The notes beneath the pieces are model-generated. The model did no database searches, was not told the origin of the DNA, and saw only the letters and a program-made list of their open reading frames with translations. DNA of 64,000 nt, taken from positions 62,001-126,000 of the forward strand of contig CM066303.1 in assembly GCA_033807695.1 (NCBI GenBank), given 5' to 3'. The position numbers and the translations under genes were made by a program. Within the stretch, counting starts at the first letter, position 1. Each line of letters begins with the position of its first letter. The DNA comes from Daedaleopsis sinensis. Its lineage: Eukaryota > Basidiomycota > Agaricomycetes > Polyporales > Polyporaceae. Of this stretch, positions 11,116-23,162 are shown in pieces.

Positions 11116-12122
11116 CTAGTGCTCGGCCAGATGCTCCTGACCAACCAGCGGCTCGACAAACTCGCCGCTGCGCGAGTTGACTTCACAGCCCGCGGTATGT
11201 TGCGCGGTCCCTGCGCGCGCCTCCCTGCCATCCCCGAAGGCGACATCTGGGACGGCCTCGGCCTCGACGACAACGACGACGACAACATGGCCGCGCAGGA
11301 CGACCTAGCAGAGCGTCAGGCTGCTCTCGCGGAAGACGAAGACGGAGGACCTGTGGACGACGAGCCACTCGCCAGCGTCTACCTCGCCAAGCGCAAATGT
11401 ACGCCACCGTCCTTTCAACTCCCATTAGCTTGCCTACTGACAAGTACTCCGTCACAGCGCGAGGCTATCCGAAACTCCTTGACGACCTCGCCATCGCTAT
11501 TAATGTCCCCCAACTCCCCGAGTTGATTCGGCGTTTCCTCCTCGTGCAGATCCGCGATGACGGCGAGAACATAGTCGGGGAAGATGTGCCTCTCGACCTC
11601 TGCCCTCTACCGCCTCCCCGGATCGACATATTCCCCTCGGCAGTCGCCGTGTTCCGCGCTCCGAGCGACATATGCGGGGTCAAAGGCATGACGAAGGAAC
11701 GAATCCGTGCAGTCCCGTCGTGGCGCGGCGGCCCGCCCCGTCACGACTGCGCGTACGTCGTCGATGATGAGACCCTGCCGGGTTTTCGTGGTCTGAGTGT
11801 CGTACGCGTACATCTTCTATTCTCTTTCAAGTATACTAATGGGGTGGTATATCCATGCGCGCTCGTGTCATGGTTCGAGCCGACTGGACAGACGCCGTGC
11901 GAGGACACTGGAATGTGGATCGTCGAGCCGTTGGCTGATGATCATGGTCGTCTAGTTCTCTCTGTTATACATTTGGACTGTATGTTGCGCGCTGCGCATC
12001 TGATTGGCGTAGCTGATGGACCAGTTCCTCACCAGCTTCGTCATACCGATACACTAGACGCTTTTCAATCTTTCTATGTAAACAAGTATGCAGATCATCA
12101 CGCCCACGAAATTGCATCTTAG
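11116..12122 (+). pseudogene. Plavaka (CACTA-type) transposase, 3' remnant
   Basis: Two exons (11116-11397 and 11459-12122) encode the C-terminal region shared by Plavaka transposases of mushrooms: LDDLAIAINVPQLPELIRRF, FPSAVAVFRAPSDICGVKGM, ERIRAVPSWRGGPPRHDCAY, GVVYPCALVSWF, EDTGMWIVEP and FYVNKYADHHAHEIAS at the end. The reading frame is intact to its stop. The upstream two thirds of the element, including the DDE catalytic core, are absent: the 650 bp before it are non-coding. It is therefore a 5'-truncated copy, unable to transpose by itself. No terminal inverted repeat or target duplication was found. Confidence 0.8.
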
Positions 12123-12370
12123 TTATCCCATTCTATATGTCGTGTATGTACATATTTGACGACTGCTAGTAGTAATGGCTCACACATCTGTCAGTGTGGC
12201 TCCAGTTCACGTAGGTTCCTCATTTATTCCCCAGGACACCTTCTTACAGCCCAGGTTACTGTAGGCCTTGTAGGCCGGCCGTCCCAGGCCCAGGTCATAT
12301 ATCTCAGGTTCAGGTCACTTCAGGTATGTGTCGTTTTCCTGATGTGCTTGTAAGCCATATACGCGGTCGA

Positions 12371-13039
12371 TTATAATGCGCGCGGTACCTGTAGTGCTAT
12401 TATATTCATCTGTTTTGACAGACGAAAGAGAAGATGATTTGGGAGTGCCTTCTGGTCATGGAGTACCCGTATCTTTTGCAGGCGCAGCGAATTCAAAGTG
12501 GGAAGTGCAAGGAGGAGTCTTGCTATCTGATCAACGTCTTGAACAATGACCTCGGACAGCTCTAGCACTTCGATGACCGAGTAGTGTCTCAGGCAATGTA
12601 GAGCAGCGGGCCTGAGTTTCCTCATGGCGGACATTTCTTGCTGCTTGCCGCCATTGAATGTCCAGCTTCGCAGTTTAGGCAGAACACGAGGTAGGGTAAG
12701 CGACGCGGCATCCGAACGCCCATGTTCACCTCCTAGATGAACTATGACTGCGTGTACTAGGATGGAGAGGAGCGACGACGACATCAAGACTTCGTGAAGC
12801 ATTCCAAGTGTCGAAAGACTTCGAACACGGACTGTATGGTAGAGATTGAAGCGGCTACGGGGGAGCCAATCTTGACATGTGAGGGCACAGTTACGAAGAG
12901 ACGATGAGTCGTCGGCGAGTTGGTCGATGACCACTTCCGCAACCTCCACGGGCACCCGCGGAGAAGCGACAGCTAGAGCCATTGGACCTCGAGGGTCAGG
13001 AGGGTCTGGGGGGGCTGACTGCGGCGAGGGGGACGACAC
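12371..13039 (-). pseudogene. F-box protein, first exon only (truncated paralog of 31942-33405)
   Basis: The exon encodes a Polyporales-type F-box: PRVPVEVAEVVIDQLADD, then LRNCALTCQDWLPRSRFNLY and HTVRV, followed by leucine-rich stretches (LLLALPTLNSLRLQKI). F-box proteins recruit substrates to SCF ubiquitin ligases. The paralog at 33405 continues across an intron after MNITALQ; here the donor (CAG|gtaccg) is kept, but similarity stops inside that intron near 12349, so the downstream exons are missing. Any transcript would read a few codons past the donor to a stop at 12371. The exon has no internal stop. It is a broken duplicate, possibly expressed as a short F-box-only protein. Confidence 0.6.
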
Positions 13040-13450
13040 CGATGGTGGTGGTGAAGAGACGAGCTACTCGTATAGATAAGAGGGGTAGATGAACGCTCCC
13101 CCAGGTAACTTAGCTTCTCAGAAGGGTTGTCTCGACTGGCAGCTTCCCCGCCTGGTGCGGTAGACTTTGACATTGTCGTGGGAAGACATCCGCGATATCT
13201 CGAACCGTACCTCCTTGTAGTAGACTGTCTACTTATCGAGTGAGCTCCGAACAGCCATACAAAATCATCTCGGTTTGTGCGTAATCACATCTTGAGCATG
13301 AGACATGTACGCGTATCACATCCTCGCTCTCTGTCGTTCACATGTTGACCGCGCGTTGACAGCAGAGTCAACTACCTGCGAGCACCGCTCTGGCGTTTAG
13401 GTGTGATACACGTGGGTTGGCGTGTCTCACGCACCGTGGCTGAACCTACC

Positions 13451-13477
13451 CTCCTCCTCCTCCTCCTCCTCCTCCTC
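13451..13477 (+). repeat. (CTC)n microsatellite
   Basis: Nine consecutive CTC triplets, interrupted only at the ends. There is no coding context. Confidence 0.95.
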
Positions 13478-15960
13478 TAGAGGCGAGAAACGATGTCAGC
13501 CGAGAACACTAGGGACGACGGCAGGCAAGACCTTGCGCGTGAGATCACTGGATCGCAGTCGGTCGATGGAGAAGTGAGAACAAAGCTGTATTCCCTATCA
13601 CCAACACAGAGTGCAAGTGACCACCAGAACCCAAGCCTCAGGTCAGCCAGCAAGTGTACGATGTCAGGCACTCCTGCTCACCTTCCAGACGCCGCTACCG
13701 ATCCCTCCGCTCCCTGAATTCCACTGTCCAGCGAGCGCCGCGCGTCGCGTACACTTCAGTGCCGCTGCGAATTCTCAGCCACCACACAACAGTCAAAAGC
13801 TCACCGGCTCGTCTGACAACAGATATATTCGCCCCCGCACTACCATACACTGCTCGGTGTTCGCTCCTTCGAGGATGTACGCGCTCGAGGATATAGTAGT
13901 TGCCCACTGCTCGGGAGCGCCGCCTCCCGCCTCCCAAAGCAGTCCTCCTCTAGACATTCGCGCGCGCACACCGTACGCGGACGTCGATTCGGACGCGGCC
14001 GCGCGTGCAGATGCACACCGTGCTGAGGCCCGCGGTGTCGGCGCGGGCGCTGTGGATTCGGAAAACGGCCTCTGGACGGATGGGCGTGGCAGCGACAGCG
14101 TGATGACCCGAAGGTGGCAGGAGTAGTCAGAGCAGCTCACGGTGTTGCTCTGCTGCCTCGTCCAGACGCGTCCCCCGGGACATGAAGTAGCGTGGACTGC
14201 GCATCGGCGGTCCGCCATGGTCTTGCGCCCGGATCCCGGTGCGACGTCCTGTAGCGCGCGCGGGCCGTGAACATGCCTGCAATGCACCACGCAGAGCCGC
14301 GATCGGCCACGCACGAGCGAGGAGGATGTGTCTGCACGAGATGCGCACGATCAAGTGTGTCCCCCTCGACGAAGTTTTCTGCGCGAACGTCCTGCGTGGC
14401 GATCTCTCCTCCGAGACGAAGAGAGGCACGTCGACGCATGAAGAGAGCGACAGGCCACGTCATTCGTGATCCACGTGAGATCGTGCTTCGTCAGGGGTGA
14501 GGGGAAGACGAGATGATGTGTCAAGATGAGTCCAGATGCCCGTCTGTGTCTGCACCGAGGGCGGCGACGACCACTCGCAGGGTGCGGACGCGCGACGTCG
14601 CCTCCGGGTGGTCTCTGATCAGGCTCCCAGGACGTAGCGACGATCTTGCACGCCATGATGAAGGGTGTGGAAGACGAATGGAGAACTCAACTGATGCACG
14701 CGGATAATCCTCTTGTCCCGCTCTGCGCTCTGCGCCAGATGGAGGGTAGATGGCGCGGAGGGAGACAGATTCGCCGTCATGCATTGATGTGCGGCGAACG
14801 CCGCATAGCTTCATGGGACGCTTCTGGAAAGCAGGCCCATAAGCAAGCGTCGCAGAGTACATTGGGCTTTTCGTTCTCCGCAGTGTTCCACCCGATGCAG
14901 AGATAGCGACTACATGAGCCGCAGGATGACGTGCGACGTCTCTTCCGATACGTCTCTCAACAATGGAGGTGATGGACTTATCTGGCATGTACGCAGTACA
15001 CCTCATCTGCTCACAGGGAAGCATCTCCTTCCCCATCCTCGTCACCTTCTTGTCCAAAAAGGTGCATAATGGCCTGAGTAGTTCGTCGAGAGCTCATATG
15101 ACGTGAGGTAGAGAGCCCGCGATGGGCAGTAGACGACACGTAGGTCCTAGGAGCCCCTCCCTAGGGCGGAAATCGCAGCTGCCTAAGTTCTCAGAGAACA
15201 CAAGCATATTGGACAGACGGAAAAGACGAAACGACCGGTTTAGCCAGTGGATTCGAGCTGAGAGCCGCGGAGAGCAGTCTATGGCGGTGGTCAGATGGTC
15301 GAGGGCAGATGGACTGAGTAGATACCGAGGGCCAGGGCGCAAATCCGACGGGTGCAGGCGACGAACGGTCGTGGAGTCAGCAATAGATATCAGATGGAGG
15401 ACCGCGTCCGGACTGTGAGTTGAGCGGGTATGGGTGATTTATGATCGAGGCCGAGATGGAGCCAGAGTTGGAGGAGAGCGAGGAGACCAGGATACGGGGG
15501 AACACGAGGACGGCAAGTCGAACAGACAAAGTCTGAGTAAGTGGGTGTGCATGAGCTACTTCTAAAGCAGCTGAAGACTTACGTGGATCAGTTGCAAGGA
15601 GTAACGAGGAGATACGGAGGACTTGGTGTACCCAGCACTGCGGCGGGGGCCGAGTCGGCGTCCAGGACTCTAGAGTGCAGTTTGGGTACGCAATCTACAG
15701 CATGTGCATGCTTCTAGCCTAGTCCAGAGTAAGAGGGTGAGGAGCACAGCAGCATGAAGCAGCCCAGAGGACGAGGACGCTGTTGCAACTGGAGGCGCCA
15801 GTACTCTCTACTTCCCACGCCACAACGAAGCGTCGCGCTTAACGCTCAGCGGCGGCTTAGTACTTCCATGAACTCGAACACGATACTCGTCTCTCGTCGT
15901 CGATTCCTTCCCGATTTGATATGATCAGGCTTGAAGAGGCCGCACGATGGTTGATTCATA

Positions 15961-17220
15961 TATGGGACTTGCTGAAACCCGGCAATGTACGTCAAGGAGC
16001 TGTTGTACGCAGCGAGTACGGGCGGCTGAAAATACCGCCTCCAAAAGCTCTCGTCTCTGACCACCAACCCAAAGAACACTGGAGGACTCCTTGAATCAGT
16101 TGGTTTCTGAGACCCTCCGAGTCGATGGCTATTATAACCGCACTACCGACAGAGCCGCTCAAAATTAATTTTATTCCAGGTACACCGCTCCGATCAGAGT
16201 CTACAACCGTTACCTCTCACGTTTCGATCGTGCCTTGCTCTATACTAACCTCACTTTTTCAGATGACGGACTACTGGCAGTGCCACGCCGCCACCAAATT
16301 CCGTTGTGTTGCGATGGATCCCGTGACTGACGACGGCTTTTTGTCTCTTAATACCGACCTTAAATCCACTCGAACGCACAGAGGAGTGCCAGTACTCCTG
16401 CCAGTCTCCTAGGAAAGCGCATTCGCTATGTATCTGGATTCTGTCCACTGCCTCCTTGGGTCTTGCATGTTCAGCTGATCGCCTCTTCCATACGTGTCCC
16501 CAGGTACACGTCCAGCCGCCAAGCGGCTCCAGGTCTAGCGTCTGCACTGCTGGTCGGCGGAGTGGAGGCGGGTGGCCAGCTTCTCGATCCCGATCCCCGT
16601 CTGTGACGAGTCGTTGAACAAATCGACGCACTGAGACGTCGTGTGGCCCTCTTCTGTTCCTTCTGCTATTGTATGCCTCCATCGAGTTCGCCGCCGCCGG
16701 AACTCCCGCGATCGGCGGTCGATGGTCGGCGGTCCCAAACCCCCGGACCCGGCTAGTAATGTCCTCCTAAACCACGTCTATCGACCCGCTCACCGACCCC
16801 TGTCCACCAAGTCACGATCCTGTCTTATGGCGGGAATCACCAGACAGGCTACCCAACTTCCGATCTTCGACTCTCGCCGATCCTCGCGCACGGCGCCGAA
16901 CCAACTTTCGAATATCATATACGATTCGAGCAGGCTCATCGAAAACATCCAACGCACGACCCTCATATTCCATGCAATCTGTGTGTATCGACGCCCTCAG
17001 TGGACATACGGCAAAAGCGAGGTGCTAGATCCCCACGACACCGCCCGAGTCGCGATCAGTGCCGCTCTGCATGACACCCAGCCTCAGGCGACGTTCTCGC
17101 CTCGTTAACTCATGTTCGTAGAGACTGCTCTTCATTTTCAACACCATCAGCTCTTGGACCCCGACAGATTTCGATGGTCACACAGTCCAAACTGGCACGT
17201 ACACGTACAATACCCTACAT
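15961..17220. other. Unresolved region with weak exon-like pieces
   Basis: An ATG at 16125 (+) is followed by splice-like sites (donor near 16181, acceptor CAG at 16262). The sequence CGAGTCGTTGAACAAATC at about 16609 closely matches CGAGTCGTTGATCAAATC at about 31775, so both may derive from one old gene or repeat. In-frame stops prevent a model here. Open frames on both strands of 60-155 codons are not convincing. Confidence 0.3.
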
Positions 17221-18070
17221 TTATTCCAATCTGCACGTCCATACCCTCCCAGGGTTGTTCGGGTAGTAGCCACTGAACGCGACATGCGTCACTGGTACGC
17301 TGTGTTCCCAAAATATCTCGATACAGTCCCCACTGCTGCTGTTCCACAGGCGTACACTGCCATCCGCAGAGGCCGTCGCGATGCATCCGCCATAAGGATC
17401 GAAAGCGAGTGCATTGATGTGCCCTTCATGTCCTCGAAGCACGACGTGGCGCATGCCCTCCCTGTGTTCTCGGTGAACGATTCGGACTGTCGACTCGGAG
17501 AGCGGTTCGTGCCAAATTGTGCGAGCAGGGAGCGGAGGTGCGGGAGTAATCTGGATGGAGATGTGGTTCAGATGGGGCTGTCCATGCAATGCTGATATCC
17601 TTATCAATACGGGTGAGTGCAATAGACGGGTGGCCAGTGAAGAAGTGATTCGAAAACGAGAGTCGGACGTGACGAGAAAGGGGTGTTTCTCTTGCGGTAT
17701 CCCATGTCCACAGCATACCGTGGTTAGTCACACAGACCAGGGTGGGCAGTTCGGAGGCATTGCCAGTGTGGAAACGCGCAGCAATAACGTATTGTGCGCA
17801 CTCGGTTCCTTCATGGTTCCAACGCGAGGGTAGAGTAACCTGCCAACAGGGTTTTATGTCTGTGTCCTCGTGGGAGCGCTCTTCCTGTCCGAGGTGCTCC
17901 ATATCCCAGACGAGTATCATTCCTGGCGTGTGCCAATCCGCTAACCAGCGCTGGTTGCTCGAAACAGCGAAAGGCCAGGACAGAGATGCGATGGGTCCGG
18001 ATGTCCCCTCGGAGGAACGCACAGTCTTCCTTTCTTGGTCTTCGGCGAAGGGGTAGGCTTGAAGCGTCTG
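17221..18070 (-). pseudogene. WD40-repeat protein fragment
   Basis: A - strand open stretch starts at an acceptor (ACTTACAG) at 18070 and carries repeated blade-like motifs: WLADWHTPGMILVWDMEH, TLVCVTNHGMLWTWDTA, then HVVLRGHEGHINALAFD, ATASADGSVRLWNSSSGD and PVTHVAFSG. WD40 propellers are protein-interaction scaffolds. The frame changes between about 17,620 and 17,560; no normal-sized intron explains it, so a one-base indel is likely. The protein stops in mid-blade at 17221 (GRVWTCRLE), and no 5' exon is visible above 18070. It looks like an internal piece of a WD40 gene, probably decayed. An unseen small intron is the alternative. Confidence 0.6.
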
Positions 18071-18377
18071 TAAGTTGCAACGCGCCAGCAGCTAGGTCGG
18101 GGCCGAGTCGTGCGCAGGAAAGCGGGCGATCCCGTCTGTATCTGTATGTATACTAATTACGGATATGTAGGATCGAGTAGCAGCAAAGATCGACGATAGG
18201 AGTGTTTGGTGTGTGTGTTATTAAGCAAACCGCGACGCGTGCGCATCAGCGCAGGTATGAACATCTAAGGAGAGTGAAACAAGATAGAAACAAAAACACG
18301 CACAAGCGCAAGGCGTGCGTCCACTCGCCGCTGCGATGGATGACCGCCGTCTGAGGCCAGAGGCACGAGGGCTAAGC
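18071..18377. other. Intergenic; nothing recognised
   Basis: Sequence between the 5' end of the WD40 fragment and the 3' end of the glutaminase gene. It probably includes the latter's 3' UTR. No motif was found. Confidence 0.5.
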
Positions 18378-21300
18378 CTATGACCCATACTCTGGCGGGG
18401 GCTCCAACCGCTCCGCGCGGATCTCCTGCATCACCCGCCGCAGGTTCTCCACCTCCGCGCGCAGGCCCACCACGTCCGTCGGCGAGAGCGACCCCAAGGT
18501 CGTGCGGCGCGTACCCGGCGAGAGCGGCTCCTGGCTCGAGCCAAAGACCGCGGAGCCGACCCCAGAGCCGGTCACGGACGACGACGTGACCGACGACGGC
18601 GCGTAGTGGTGCATCTGGTTGAGCGCGCGCTCGCGCGCCTTCGAGTTGACGGGCACTGCAGACGTCTCGAACGCGTTCGTCGCGTACGGCTCGGTCGGCG
18701 AGCTGAGTGGAGGAGAGGGATGCGGGTCGTATGTGCCCATGGCGGCTGCGCCCAGACCCGCGACCCCGGGATCGGTGTACTGGCTGCCTCCATCCGCGTT
18801 GGTGTAGTAGGAGTCGGATCCGGGCCCACGATGCAAGCCTGTGCGTATCCCCGAGCTCGCACTTTGTCTGTGTAAGGAGCTGGAGGTCGCGTTCTGGGTG
18901 AGCTCGTAGTGGTAGGGCTGCAGTGACGGCTGGTTGAAGTCGTCGACGATCTCGATCTTCTCGTCGTCCCGGTGCCGGTGCCGGCGCTTGTATCTGCGCC
19001 AGAAGATGAATGCGACAACGGCGATCGCGATGATGACGATGCCGCCAACGACGCCCCCTACAATTGGGCCGACAGAGGAGCTGCTGCTGGACGGACTGTC
19101 CCCGGTGTTCTTATTGCCGGGCCCGCTGGATGAGGTGTTGATGGTTTGGTTGGCAACGCTGTAGGAGAACGGGTGGGTCGGTCACGACAATGCGCCGTCG
19201 CCATCAGCGCAAGGAGGACTCACGTTAACGCGAGATGAGCGAACATGGCACCAGCCGCAGGTCTATACAATTGGCATCTGTGAGCATGCTGAGAACGGGA
19301 GGATGTCGCAGATGCAAGCTCACCCGGCATTTCCACCCGAGACAACGCCACCACTGTTGTTGTACACATCAGGGAAGGCTCCAGGGTTGAGATTCGAGGC
19401 AATTCTAGCCCAGACTCCTCCGATGAGCTTGTCGCGAACGGACGTGTCGGATACCGTAGCGGCAGTCATCAGACTCCAAGCTGACAGTGTCGTCGTCAGA
19501 TGTGGTCCATGCCGGTATCAGATGAGGAACATACCAGTGCTACTATCGGATCCCGAGGTGCTGTCGATAGGAAGTCCAAACGCAGGTGCTAAGGTAGAGT
19601 TAGTCCCATAACAATATTCAAGACTCGAGCTACGTACGATGGAGACTGCCGTAGAAATTTGCTTGATTAACCAACAACTGAAGGACAGAATATCAATCAT
19701 GGCATCCCCAGACGACATGGGACATGTTACTCACTCCCTGAGACACAAGATTCGTCCCGAGCAGGATGTCGGCGTAGAGATTGTACATCAACGACCATGA
19801 TCCCTGCGCACCATATGCGCCCAAGAGGTGGGAGCTTGACTGCGAGAGCGAGATCCACGAGCCGATGAGGGCGCTGGCGTGGTTCTGCGAGGGTGATCAA
19901 CATCATGGGGAGGCGACGAAGGATCGGTAGGCGTACATCGTACTGCTGAGCGTCGAACTCCTGCCCGACTGCGCGGCTGATTTCCGCCATGGCCTTCACT
20001 GCTATGATGCCTTTGATGGCGAGGTTGGTCATGTTTGCCCTAGTCTCGCCGTCTGCGGACTCCCTATCCAACGGAAGTGAGCGGAATTGCACGAGTGTTA
20101 GCGATTTCAAGGGCACATACTGGTTCTCAGGTGTTAGAGTGTTATCGACCAGATAATCTGCCCAACGCTTGGCCAGGTTGTACTATGCAGGACATGTCAG
20201 CACCAGAGCGATGTAGTTCAGAAGGGGGGACGTACGTGTCGTGAGAGCAACGACCCGTCTCCTGAATATCGTGCGTGTGCGTACATCATTATCAACATGT
20301 TGCCCGATTCTATAGCAACATCGTCAATGCCTTCCTTCTGGAATTCAGTGAGAAAAGCTGCTCACGCTCGACGCCCTGTTGATGTGCTCCGTGAGGACCC
20401 GATGCAATCGGGTATGTCGTGCCTAGCGAAGGTTCGAGGGTCAGCTCAATCTTCCCGTCGAATACGAATCATGGAACTGACCCAGGTCTTGGATTGCGTA
20501 CTCTTGGCCAGTGAGGGTGTCCTGAGACTCCAAGAGAGGTGCAAGCATCGGGCCTCCGAAGGATGCGTTCACGTATATGAGGGCCGGGAACGCTGCAAAC
20601 AACCGCTCGACTGGGCTAACGCGCCCAAAGAGCCTGTATGCGCGAAAATCGTCAAGCATTTCCCTGCTTACACCACAAGAAAGAGGGAGACGTACGTGGT
20701 ACCACCGCCAACGTCCTTGACGAAGATCTTGACGTCGGAAGCGTTTATATTCCCTTTCGAATCTCCAAGGGCCGTGATGTCCATCGCGGCGAACGTCTGG
20801 CGCGCACCCAGCGAGACTAGGTCGACGAGCTGCGACGAGATCTTCGCCGCGTCGCTTGTGATCTTGTTGTCTAGAGCGACGGCCCTGTCGTGCGCCGCTT
20901 TGAAGTCGCCGGTGAATGCATCGATCTGCGGGCACCACAGCCACAATGATCGACCAGGGTGACGAGCACAGCACGGAGAGCCAGTCTCACCGCTGAGTTG
21001 ATCGTGGAGTACTCCGTGAAGAAGAAAGGGCGCCGGGCTTGTGTTTCGCCCGTCGCGGTCGTGTACTGCACCACGGGGTCGCGCACGTATCCTATCGACC
21101 ATGTAACCGGGTCAGCCGTCGACTGGATTTGTCCGAGGTCCACAGCGATCGCGAAGACGGGGGACGGACTGAGGCAACGCGTGAGCATAGACTTCACGCG
21201 CATAACATCGGCCACTCACTTTGAGATGGGCCCGAAATTGCTGCTGTCAGAGCTCGTCAACTGACCCGTGCTCTTAAATGCATTGCGACATGTCGCGTCG

Positions 21301-22185
21301 GTGTCAATCTGATATGTCAGGCCGGATACCTGTAGCGTACTCCCTATGAATGATATATCGATCACAGACGTAAGGATGGACTCACCGAGGCCATAGCGTG
21401 GTACATCTTGCCGTCGGAAGCCTGGTGGTTGTTCTCTTGGTTGGCCTGCGGGTTCTGCAGCTCAATCTCGTGGATGAGACTGCTTCCCGTGTTCGTGGTC
21501 TTCCATCGGACCTTGGCTGTCCTGTTACCGGATAGCCATTCTTTCAAACGGATTTGAGTGCTCGCAGAAGTCGAGACCAGTCAAGAGAACTGAGAATTAA
21601 AAATACCTGCGCTTATGTCGGAGTATACTTGTACAGCATGGGCGCTCCCATCGGCGGACGACGCCTCGATAGAAACGTAGGTGAACGGCAGTGACTGCTT
21701 TACCCAGTCTGCAGGCTGGTGCGACGCGTTTCTACGTCAGCAAGAGAGGGGGGTAAGACAGTGATAGCTCACCTCTATGGGGGAAAGAAAGGTAACGATG
21801 ATGTTCATTGGACCAGCTTGCATTTTAAAGATCGTCCGTGTCGGGGATATCTGGATATTCGTGACGTTCGCAGCCCCGTCGCTGACCCTGTCGTTTCCCA
21901 ACCACGCATACGTCTTCCCATCCACCCTAATCTTGCCTGCCCACCCCATGACAGACTGCAACCCGGGGTCAGCGCACCTCGAGCAGCCCAGGTAATGGAA
22001 AGACGCACCACTTGTCCCCAGAAGACGGGCCATGAATCGGATATTGCAGCAGAGCCGGCTGGGCTTTTATACCAGACACTGAGGTACGGAGAACGGACGG
22101 AGAGAGGATAACTGGCAGGAGTGAATGACTGTGCGCCGACCAGCGAGAAGAGGAAGAGAAGGGGCCATAGAGTATAAGATGTCAT
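18378..22185 (-). CDS. GtaA-type extracellular glutaminase, membrane-anchored form
   Basis: Glutaminase of the fungal GtaA family (hydrolyses L-glutamine to glutamate and ammonia outside the cell). About 17 short exons carry the family pattern in order. A signal peptide (TLWPLLFLFSLVGAQSF) comes first, then YLSVWYKSPAG and MGWAGKIRVDGKTYAWLG, then PADWVKQSLPFTYVS, VQVYSDIS and EWLSGNRTAKVRW, then NNHQASDGKMYHAMA, FAIAVDLGQIQSTADPVTWS and GYVRDPVVQYTTATGET. Further on come LVDLVSLGARQTFAAMDIT, SDVKIFVKDVGG, FPALIYVNASFGGPMLAPLL, ESQDTLTGQEYAIQDLG, WADYLVDNTLTPENQ, RANMTNLAIKGIIAVKAMAE, GLPIDSTS and AAGAMFAHLA. The last exon adds a Ser-rich stalk, one transmembrane helix (GPIVGGVVGGIVIIAIAVVA) ending in FWRRYKRRHRHR, and a 180-residue cytoplasmic tail. 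Most family members I recall stop before this anchor. One junction (exon 2 end 21773, exon 3 start 21731) is off by one base in phase. The rest of the gene is intact, so it is probably functional. Confidence 0.9.
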
Positions 22186-22614
22186 GAGGCGGGGAGGGGG
22201 AGGAGACGCATACAGCCACAGAGGGAGGGAATTGAAGCCGTTGAAAAGGGAGAAAGAGACGTCGTCGGAGAGGGGAACGGCAGAGCTGTTCTTCTCAGTC
22301 CCCTTGCTACGATCTAACCTTAAGCTTGGCAGATCTAGATGGCAAACTTTGCCTCCTATACATACGCTCCGGCCATGATGATGATGCTTCCCGGGCCAGG
22401 CAGCGTTGAGCGATTAATCGCGACAGCTGGGCTCGTGCGCGTTAATTGCAATTGAAATCGAGACCCGGCACCCGTCACCGCTCCTTTCCCCGCCTTCTTT
22501 AGCCGGTTCCTCGTGAACACATGATACTGATATCGTCTGACAGAAATACCTCCACCACTGGCATCTGATGATCAACAACAGTCCAAGTAAGTAGGTCATT
22601 CTGGCTCACCGTGA
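22186..22614. other. Upstream region of the glutaminase gene
   Basis: Contains a TATA-like TATGTATAGG on the - strand near 22,368, about 180 bp before the ATG. Nothing else is recognised. Confidence 0.3.
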
Positions 22615-23157
22615 GCTTATAACCGCGGAGAGCAGTCTACGGCGGTCAGACTCTGGTCGAGGCCGGATGGACGGAGTAGATACCGACACCGACGGCCGAG
22701 AGGCAGATCAGACGGATGCGGGCGCCAAAGAGTCGTTGAGAGCCAGAGATGGATGGAGGACCGCGTCCGGACTGTGCAAGCTGAGCGGGGATGGGTGATT
22801 TACGACAGAGGCCAAGATGAAGCTAGAGCTGGAGGAGAGCGAGGAGAGCAGGGCACGGGAGAACAAGAGGACCGCGAGTCAAACGGACAAAGTCTGAGTA
22901 GGTGGGTGTGCATGAGCTACTTCTGAAGAAGCTGAAGACTTACGTGGATCAGTTGAAAGGAGTAACGAGGAGATACGGAGGACCTCGCATGTGCCCGCCG
23001 GCACTGCGGCGGGGCCGAGTCGGCGTCCGGGAAAAGTGCAGTTTGGGTACGCAATCTACGGCATGTACATGCTACTAGCCCAGTGCAGAGTAAGAGGGTG
23101 AGGAGCACAGCAGCATCAAGCAGCGCAGAGGAGGACCTGGACCGGTTCAACTGCAGG
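22615..23157. repeat. Segmental repeat, copy C, left half (interrupted by the LTR element)
   Basis: Matches 15,255-15,800 of copy A with clear landmarks (CCGCGGAGAGCAGTCTA, GTGTGCATGAGCTACTTCT, GTAACGAGGAGATACGGAGG) and, more weakly, 36,545-37,120 of copy B. The match resumes after the retrotransposon at 29,862. The block is non-coding as far as I can read. Confidence 0.7.
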
Positions 23158-23162
23158 GTTAA
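23158..23162. repeat. Target-site duplication GTTAA, left
   Basis: GTTAA abuts the left LTR and is repeated exactly at 29855-29859. Five bases is the usual length for Ty3/gypsy integrases. Confidence 0.95.

Larger units (their letters stand above)
12349..15960. repeat. Segmental repeat, copy A (F-box gene plus flank)
   Basis: This stretch is repeated in diverged form in the same orientation at about 32.57-37.17 kb (copy B). Matching landmarks: the F-box exon (12371-13039 vs 32590-33405), the stretch beginning GTCAGCCGAGA (13495 vs 34860), the block around ACAGATATATTCGCCCC (13821 vs 35157), and the GAGAGCGAGGAGA block (15470 vs 36767). The part from about 15250 also matches 22615-23157, and its tail (15793-15960) matches 29862-30005. 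Open stretches on the - strand conserved between A and B (for example GPTCRLLPIAGS, LDELLRPLCTFLDKKV in A) suggest a lost spliced gene that I could not name. Confidence 0.6.

Noticed and set aside
13793..14314. Frames of 170-200 codons on both strands in segmental copies A and B
   Set aside because: Not conserved as frames between A and B. Only short - strand pieces near 14,990-15,220 are.
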